The notes below the pieces were generated by a model, which saw only the letters and a program-made list of their open reading frames with translations, did no database searches and had not been told where the DNA came from. A DNA stretch of 64,000 nucleotides from JASDSY01 sp041441465 (GTDB taxonomy: Bacteria > Muiribacteriota > UBA9980): contig JASDSY010000031.1 in the NCBI GenBank assembly GCA_041441465.1, positions 1 through 64,000 on the forward strand. The letters run 5' to 3'. Shown one piece after another: positions 60,164 to 64,000 of the stretch. Position 1 is the stretch's first letter. The number at the start of each line of letters is the position of its first letter. The position numbers and the translations under genes are program-made.

Positions 60164-60562
60164 TTATAGCGATTTCAATAAATTTTCAACAAAACCGGAG
60201 TTGATAAGCTTATCGGCAAGGTCTTCCGACGAAACATTATATGTTCCGGCAGCGATCTTTGCTTTTATTTCTTCAACTTTATCAGTTCTGACATCTGAAG
60301 TATTTTTTACGATATTATTTACTTCTTTCATGTGAGCCGACTGTTTCGCCGCGTTAGTAGTAACATCATTGCCTGCGCCTGAAACAGGTTCTTTGACAGC
60401 TGTTTTTTCAGTCGATTTGGTCTCGACTTTCGACTCAGCGGAAAGCTTTGTTTTTAAAATCTCATCAAAATTAGAATCAATTTTTGTTTTTTTGTCGACA
60501 TTGCCTTTGGCATTTGTCCTTGGTTCGTTAACTCTTGGAATGTTATTGTTAGTAATTCTCAT
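60164..60562 (-). CDS. flgM: Anti-sigma-28 factor FlgM
   Basis: 132 residues from ATG 60562 (GAGGTGG 5 nt upstream). The N-terminal half is Lys/Thr-rich and disordered, as in all FlgM. The C-terminal part has the sigma-binding signature VRTDKVEEIKAKIAAGTYNV then SSEDLADKLI. It holds sigma-28 until the hook is complete and FlgM is exported. The N-terminus MRITNNNIPRV resembles the start of FlgL (MRITNNMKI), perhaps a shared export signal. A sigma-28-type promoter at 60625 would give the usual autoregulation. Confidence 0.9.
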   Translation of the reverse strand: MRITNNNIPRVNEPRTNAKGNVDKKTKIDSNFDEILKTKLSAESKVETKSTEKTAVKEPVSGAGNDVTTNAAKQSAHMKEVNNIVKNTSDVRTDKVEEIKAKIAAGTYNVSSEDLADKLINSGFVENLLKSL

Positions 60563-60624
60563 ATTTACCACCTCTCGAAAATCCCCCGAAAAATTTATAT
60601 ATTTTTTTTTTTCTTATATTACTT

Positions 60625-60651
60625 TTATCGGCGATATTTATAAATTAATTA
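60625..60651 (-). promoter_or_regulatory. Sigma-28-like promoter before flgM
   Basis: TAAT, 15 bp, GCCGATAA (60632-60625): a perfect -10 and three of four -35 bases. 63 nt before the flgM ATG. Confidence 0.7.
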
Positions 60652-60757
60652 ACTTTTTCATTTATTTTTTACCGCCATTTTTCAAAAATATCGAGCTATT
60701 TTAAAGTTTTACTTTTTTTTTCTATCTTTTTTAACGTTTTTCATATTTTTTTATTTT

Positions 60758-61483
60758 TTATTTTATTAATGCTCTCGAAATAGAAAAGCACCATATTTTG
60801 TCAACGCCATTTTCTTTCAATAGGCCGGCAATACTTTTTAATGTAGCTCCTGTGGTTATTATATCGTCTATTATTATTATATTTTTGCCGATTAATGATT
60901 TTTCGGCGCCGGGAATTAAAGAAAAAGCGTTTTTTAAATTTTCAATTCTTTCAGTACTGCTCAAATTATGCTGAGCTTTAGTATTTTTAACCCTTTTTAC
61001 CGCATTCGACACTTTTAAATCAAGGTTATTACTAATTATATCGGCAAAAATCCCGGCCTGGTTAAATCCGCGCTCGTTAAAACGCGCTTCATGAAGCGGT
61101 ACGGGAATGATAAAAAATTCGCCATTCGTTTTTTTTATCTCTTTTTTAAAAAATTCAGCAAATTTCAAATTAAATTGTTGAATAAGATAGTTAATTATTT
61201 TAACCTTTTTATTATATTTAAACTTTATGATTAATTCTCTAAGTTTACCTTCATAGACTCCCATTGAAAATATTCTTTCTATATTTTCTATATTTTTTTT
61301 ATTATCCTCAAACTCATCATGTTCAAAAAATAAAATTTCTTTTGAACATTTTTCGCATAAGGCATCATTAACTTCATCATTACGATCCTGAAAATTAATT
61401 TTACCGCATAAGCAGCAATAATCAGGAATGAAAAAATCAAATATTATTTGAATAATTTTTTTTATTTTATAAAAAAAGCCCAT
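60758..61483 (-). CDS. comF: ComF-family phosphoribosyltransferase-like protein
   Basis: 241 residues. The N-terminal zinc ribbon has CCLCGK and LCEKCSK. The family phrase IIKFKYNKKVKIINYL is in the middle, then PVPLHEARFNERGFNQ, and the PRPP-binding loop IIIIDDIITTGATLKS near the C-terminus. ComF proteins are linked to DNA uptake and recombination in competent bacteria; the enzymatic activity is unproven. It follows lpxA in the same direction, behind a terminator. Confidence 0.88.
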   Translation of the reverse strand: MGFFYKIKKIIQIIFDFFIPDYCCLCGKINFQDRNDEVNDALCEKCSKEILFFEHDEFEDNKKNIENIERIFSMGVYEGKLRELIIKFKYNKKVKIINYLIQQFNLKFAEFFKKEIKKTNGEFFIIPVPLHEARFNERGFNQAGIFADIISNNLDLKVSNAVKRVKNTKAQHNLSSTERIENLKNAFSLIPGAEKSLIGKNIIIIDDIITTGATLKSIAGLLKENGVDKIWCFSISRALIK

Positions 61484-61510
61484 AATTGATTTTACTTTTT
61501 ATATTTAACA

Positions 61511-61538
61511 AAAACGGGCTTTAATAAAAGCCCGTTTA
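61511..61538 (-). terminator. Terminator after lpxA
   Basis: AAACGGGCTT / AAGCCCGTTT hairpin, T-run on the minus strand, 29 bp past the stop codon. Confidence 0.8.
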
Positions 61539-61566
61539 AATAAATATTTTATTTTAGATAAAAATT

Positions 61567-62478
61567 TTATCTTAAAATTCCGCGCTCTGATTTTTTTGCA
61601 AAATCCACAAAATCCATAACTTCTTTAAATTTATTTATTTCAGAGTCATTTGATATTTTTTCGACAGCCTCGTTTTTAGTGAGTTTTAATCTAAAAAACA
61701 CCTTATAAGCTTTTTTTAAAGCGGCAATCATTTCATTTGAAAAATCTGCCCTCTGCAATCCAATAACATTAAGGCCGTAAGTTTTGACTTCGTCACAGCC
61801 GTCGACCATGCAATAAGGCATAACGTCCATAGTAACCTTGGATAAACCGCCTATCATCGAATAAGCCCCGATTTTAACGAACTGATGGACGCCGGCAAGG
61901 CCGCCGAGGCGCACGAATGATTCTAAAGTTACATGGCCGGCGAGCGTCGCGCAATTAGCGAGTATAGTATTGTTATGTATAACGCAGTTATGCGCCACAT
62001 GAACATATACCATAAAAAGGTTGTTCGAACCTATTATAGTCTTTTCTCCTTCGCCGACAGCGACATTTACGTCGACATATTCGCGAAAGTGGTTATTATC
62101 GCCTATTATCAAAAAAGATTTCTCGTTTTTATATTTTAAATCCTGCGGCCTGCTGCCGATTACCGCACCGGTAAAAAATTTGTTGCCGCTTCCTATGGTA
62201 GTATTTCCTTCAACAACCGCATTATTGCCAAATTCATTATTATCGCCTATTAAGATTTGCGGCGAGCTATATGAATGAGAGCTACCGATTACAGTTCCAT
62301 TAAAAAATTTATTGCCGTTTCCTATTTTAGTAACGCCTTCTATAACGGTATGGAACCCTATCTCGGTATTATCGCCAATCACGACATTTGAGCCAATATA
62401 ACTATGCGGGCCTATCTTGCATTTTTTTCCTATAACAGCTCCCGGCTCTATTATTGCGGTTTTATGAATCATATCCAT
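61567..62478 (-). CDS. lpxA: UDP-N-acetylglucosamine acyltransferase
   Basis: 303 residues, about 40 more than the E. coli enzyme. A left-handed beta-helix of hexapeptide repeats (VIGKKCKIGPHSYIGSNVVI) is followed by the catalytic His region VYVHVAHNCVIHNN, the KVTMDVMPYCMVDG block, and the helical C-terminal domain (SNEMIAALKKAYKVFFRLKL). The extra length comes from a duplicated coil: GNGNKFFNGTVIGS and GSGNKFFTGAVIGS. It transfers a 3-hydroxyacyl chain to UDP-GlcNAc in the first step of lipid A synthesis, in the cytoplasm. Its ribosome site GGAGGAG lies in the end of the lpxC-fabZ gene, 3 bp away: one operon, coupled translation. Confidence 0.95.
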   Translation of the reverse strand: MDMIHKTAIIEPGAVIGKKCKIGPHSYIGSNVVIGDNTEIGFHTVIEGVTKIGNGNKFFNGTVIGSSHSYSSPQILIGDNNEFGNNAVVEGNTTIGSGNKFFTGAVIGSRPQDLKYKNEKSFLIIGDNNHFREYVDVNVAVGEGEKTIIGSNNLFMVYVHVAHNCVIHNNTILANCATLAGHVTLESFVRLGGLAGVHQFVKIGAYSMIGGLSKVTMDVMPYCMVDGCDEVKTYGLNVIGLQRADFSNEMIAALKKAYKVFFRLKLTKNEAVEKISNDSEINKFKEVMDFVDFAKKSERGILR

Positions 62479-62481
62479 TGC

Positions 62482-63786
62482 TTACTCCTCCGTATTCACA
62501 GGTTTCGGCACATCAACTAGAGAAAACATAAGTTCGCCCTCGGCGACATGTTTATCTCCGACTCTAACTTTACCCGCTACTTTACCTATATTGCCCTTTA
62601 TTTTTCCAACTTCGATTTCAAGCACCAGCATATCTCCCGGCATTACAGGTTTTCTGAAACGAAAATTATCTATACCAGTCAAGTAAGGAAGTTTACCGCG
62701 ATATTCTTTTTTATTGAGCATTAAAACACCGGCCACCTGCGCCAGTGCTTCGACAATAAGAACTCCCGGCATTACAGGCTGAGCTGGAAAATGCCCGGTA
62801 AAAAAATGCTCATTTATAGTGACATTTTTTATGCCTATAGCGCATTTGCCTTCACGTATTTCCAATATTTTATCAACCAGCAAAAACGGATAACGATGAG
62901 GCAATATCTTTAAAATTTGCATTATATCAAGCGTTAATTTCGAACTTTTTTGTTCGATAATTTTTTGTTTTATGATTTTAGCCATATTGACATTAAGCGC
63001 GTGACCGGATTTAATCGCCACAAAATGACCTTTAATTTGAGTACCGGTCAAAAATAAATCTCCGACAAGATCGAGAATTTTATGACGCACAAATTCATCT
63101 TCGAATCTTAAAGAATCATTTAAGATTCCGTTGTCGCCGACCACAATAGCGTTTGTAAGGTCGCCGCCAAGGGCCAGGCCGTGTTTTCTTAATTCTTCAA
63201 CCTCGCGCATAAATCCGAAAGTACGCGCTGACATGATTTCTTTTTTAAAAGTTTCCTCGTTGATTACGAACTGAAGATATTGCGTACCTATGACAGGAGT
63301 ATCGTAATCAATCGTAAACGAAATCATGAATTTATCGCTCGGCAGAGCAATTAACTGCTTTGCTCCGTCCGAAATTTGTATAGGCTCCGTGATTGTATAT
63401 TGCTGAACCTTTTCATTTTGTTCGACAATGCCGGCTTCTTCTATGAGCTTAACGAAAGGCAAAGCCGACCCGTCAACAGCAGGAGGTTCTTTGGCGTTTA
63501 TATGTATCAAGACATTGCAAATTCCAAGACCGGCAAGAGCGCAAAGAACATGTTCCACCGTATGTACTTTATATTCGCCAACGCCGATTGTCGTTCCGCG
63601 AAACACGTCATTCACGTTTTCTATGCTTGCCACAATCCTCGGCTGTTCTGCAACATCGGTACGCACGAATACAACACCATGATTTACAGGCGCCGGTAAA
63701 AGCGTTATTTTAACGTTAAGTCCGGTATGAAGGCCTATCCCTTCATAGCTTACTTCTTTTCCTATTGTTCTCTGGTATTGATACAT
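62482..63786 (-). CDS. lpxC-fabZ: Bifunctional LpxC deacetylase / FabZ dehydratase
   Basis: 434 residues from ATG 63786 (AAAGGA 8 nt upstream). Residues 1-275 are LpxC: QRTIGKEVSYEGIGLHTGLN, zinc ligands in VHTVEHVLCALAGL, then HKILDLVGDLFLTG with the third ligand. Residues about 290-430 are FabZ: ILPHRYPFLLVDKIL, NEHFFTGHFPAQPVMPGVLI with the catalytic His, and EALAQVAGVLML with the acidic residue. The fusion is usual in Bacteroidetes and some other phyla. LpxC removes acetate from the lipid A precursor; FabZ dehydrates hydroxyacyl-ACP. The two compete for the same acyl pool, so the fusion balances lipid A and phospholipid. Confidence 0.95.
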   Translation of the reverse strand: MYQYQRTIGKEVSYEGIGLHTGLNVKITLLPAPVNHGVVFVRTDVAEQPRIVASIENVNDVFRGTTIGVGEYKVHTVEHVLCALAGLGICNVLIHINAKEPPAVDGSALPFVKLIEEAGIVEQNEKVQQYTITEPIQISDGAKQLIALPSDKFMISFTIDYDTPVIGTQYLQFVINEETFKKEIMSARTFGFMREVEELRKHGLALGGDLTNAIVVGDNGILNDSLRFEDEFVRHKILDLVGDLFLTGTQIKGHFVAIKSGHALNVNMAKIIKQKIIEQKSSKLTLDIMQILKILPHRYPFLLVDKILEIREGKCAIGIKNVTINEHFFTGHFPAQPVMPGVLIVEALAQVAGVLMLNKKEYRGKLPYLTGIDNFRFRKPVMPGDMLVLEIEVGKIKGNIGKVAGKVRVGDKHVAEGELMFSLVDVPKPVNTEE

Positions 63787-63817
63787 TTCAAAATCCTTTC
63801 GATTAATCATTCTATAA

Positions 63818-64000
63818 TTAAAATCCAATATTGTAATTTACATTAAAAATTCTTTTTCTTTCAAGGTTATTTTTATTTTTTAAATCGAGTAAATCATAAT
63901 CTATCGTCAAAGCAGGCAGCGGCCTGAATCTCACGCCGCCGTTCATGATTCCGTTCTGCCCTTCGGTCATTACGGAAAACATCGGAAAAAACGAATATTC
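63818..64000 (-). CDS. Outer-membrane beta-barrel protein, C-terminal end (partial)
   Basis: The frame enters from the right edge and stops at TAA 63820-63818. 60 residues are visible: SFFPMFSVMTEGQNGIMNGG, VRFRPLPALTIDYDLLDL and RKRIFNVNYNIGF. Alternating strands and the terminal Phe fit the last hairpin of a beta-barrel. It lies directly upstream of lpxC-fabZ (31-bp gap to the start codon), so it may be in the same operon. Confidence 0.6.
   Translation of the reverse strand, partial: EYSFFPMFSVMTEGQNGIMNGGVRFRPLPALTIDYDLLDLKNKNNLERKRIFNVNYNIGF

Overview
This window looks like the genome of a low-G+C, Gram-negative, flagellated, anaerobe-type bacterium from a poorly sampled lineage. The evidence is lipid A genes (lpxC-fabZ fusion, lpxA), outer-membrane beta-barrels, lipoproteins, flagellar late genes (flgM, flgN, flgK, flgL, fliW, csrA), and the oxygen-sensitive class III ribonucleotide reductase (nrdD/nrdG). 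An LpxC-FabZ fusion is typical of Bacteroidetes, but the flagellar and FliW-CsrA set is not, so a candidate phylum (Wallbacteria- or Riflebacteria-like) is my guess. The sequence alone does not fix it.

Layout. 1-10.7 kb is chromosomal: a giant repeat-rich lipoprotein gene read leftwards off the window edge (split by a frameshift near 2505), an SH3-domain secreted cysteine-hydrolase-like protein, and a DUF5610-like protein. 10.71-41.02 kb is an integrated element of about 30 kb, inserted in the 3' half of a tRNA-Ser(CGA) gene. A perfect 68-bp direct repeat marks the two ends, and a tyrosine integrase and an excisionase-like gene lie next to the right end. 41-64 kb is chromosomal again: nrdG-nrdD, an OFA-type transporter, a beta-barrel, secreted repeat proteins, the flgM/flgN/flgK-flgL-fliW-csrA block, comF, and lpxC/fabZ-lpxA.

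Inside the element there are three zones. (i) A scrap zone at 11-16.4 kb has an IS3-family element whose orfB is split by a 2.3-kb insert. The insert carries two decayed paralogues of an unknown gene, an IS1182-type remnant and a HAD phosphatase gene; a frameshifted secreted-protein gene follows. (ii) A leftward operon at 16.7-29.0 kb encodes an SNF2-type helicase with a DUF3883 nuclease-like tail, a DUF1156 DNA methylase, a DUF499 P-loop ATPase, a Sel1-repeat protein and an AlbA_2/Schlafen-HATPase protein. This resembles the helicase-methylase-ATPase core of type 3 BREX-like systems without PglZ, and is the best candidate for a little-described defence system. (iii) A rightward module at 29.3-40.8 kb carries DUF960, a Sak4-like ATPase, a Cas4/RecB-like nuclease, an archaeo-eukaryotic-type primase, a D5-type SF3 helicase, excisionase and integrase. 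I see no capsid, terminase, relaxase or type IV secretion genes, so this is a self-replicating integrative or satellite-like island with defence cargo.

Regulatory sites that can be read directly include near-consensus sigma-70 promoters (12539, 14352, 52570), sigma-28-like promoters (48430, 59064, 60625), many intrinsic terminators, and palindromes on both sides of the SF3 helicase gene.
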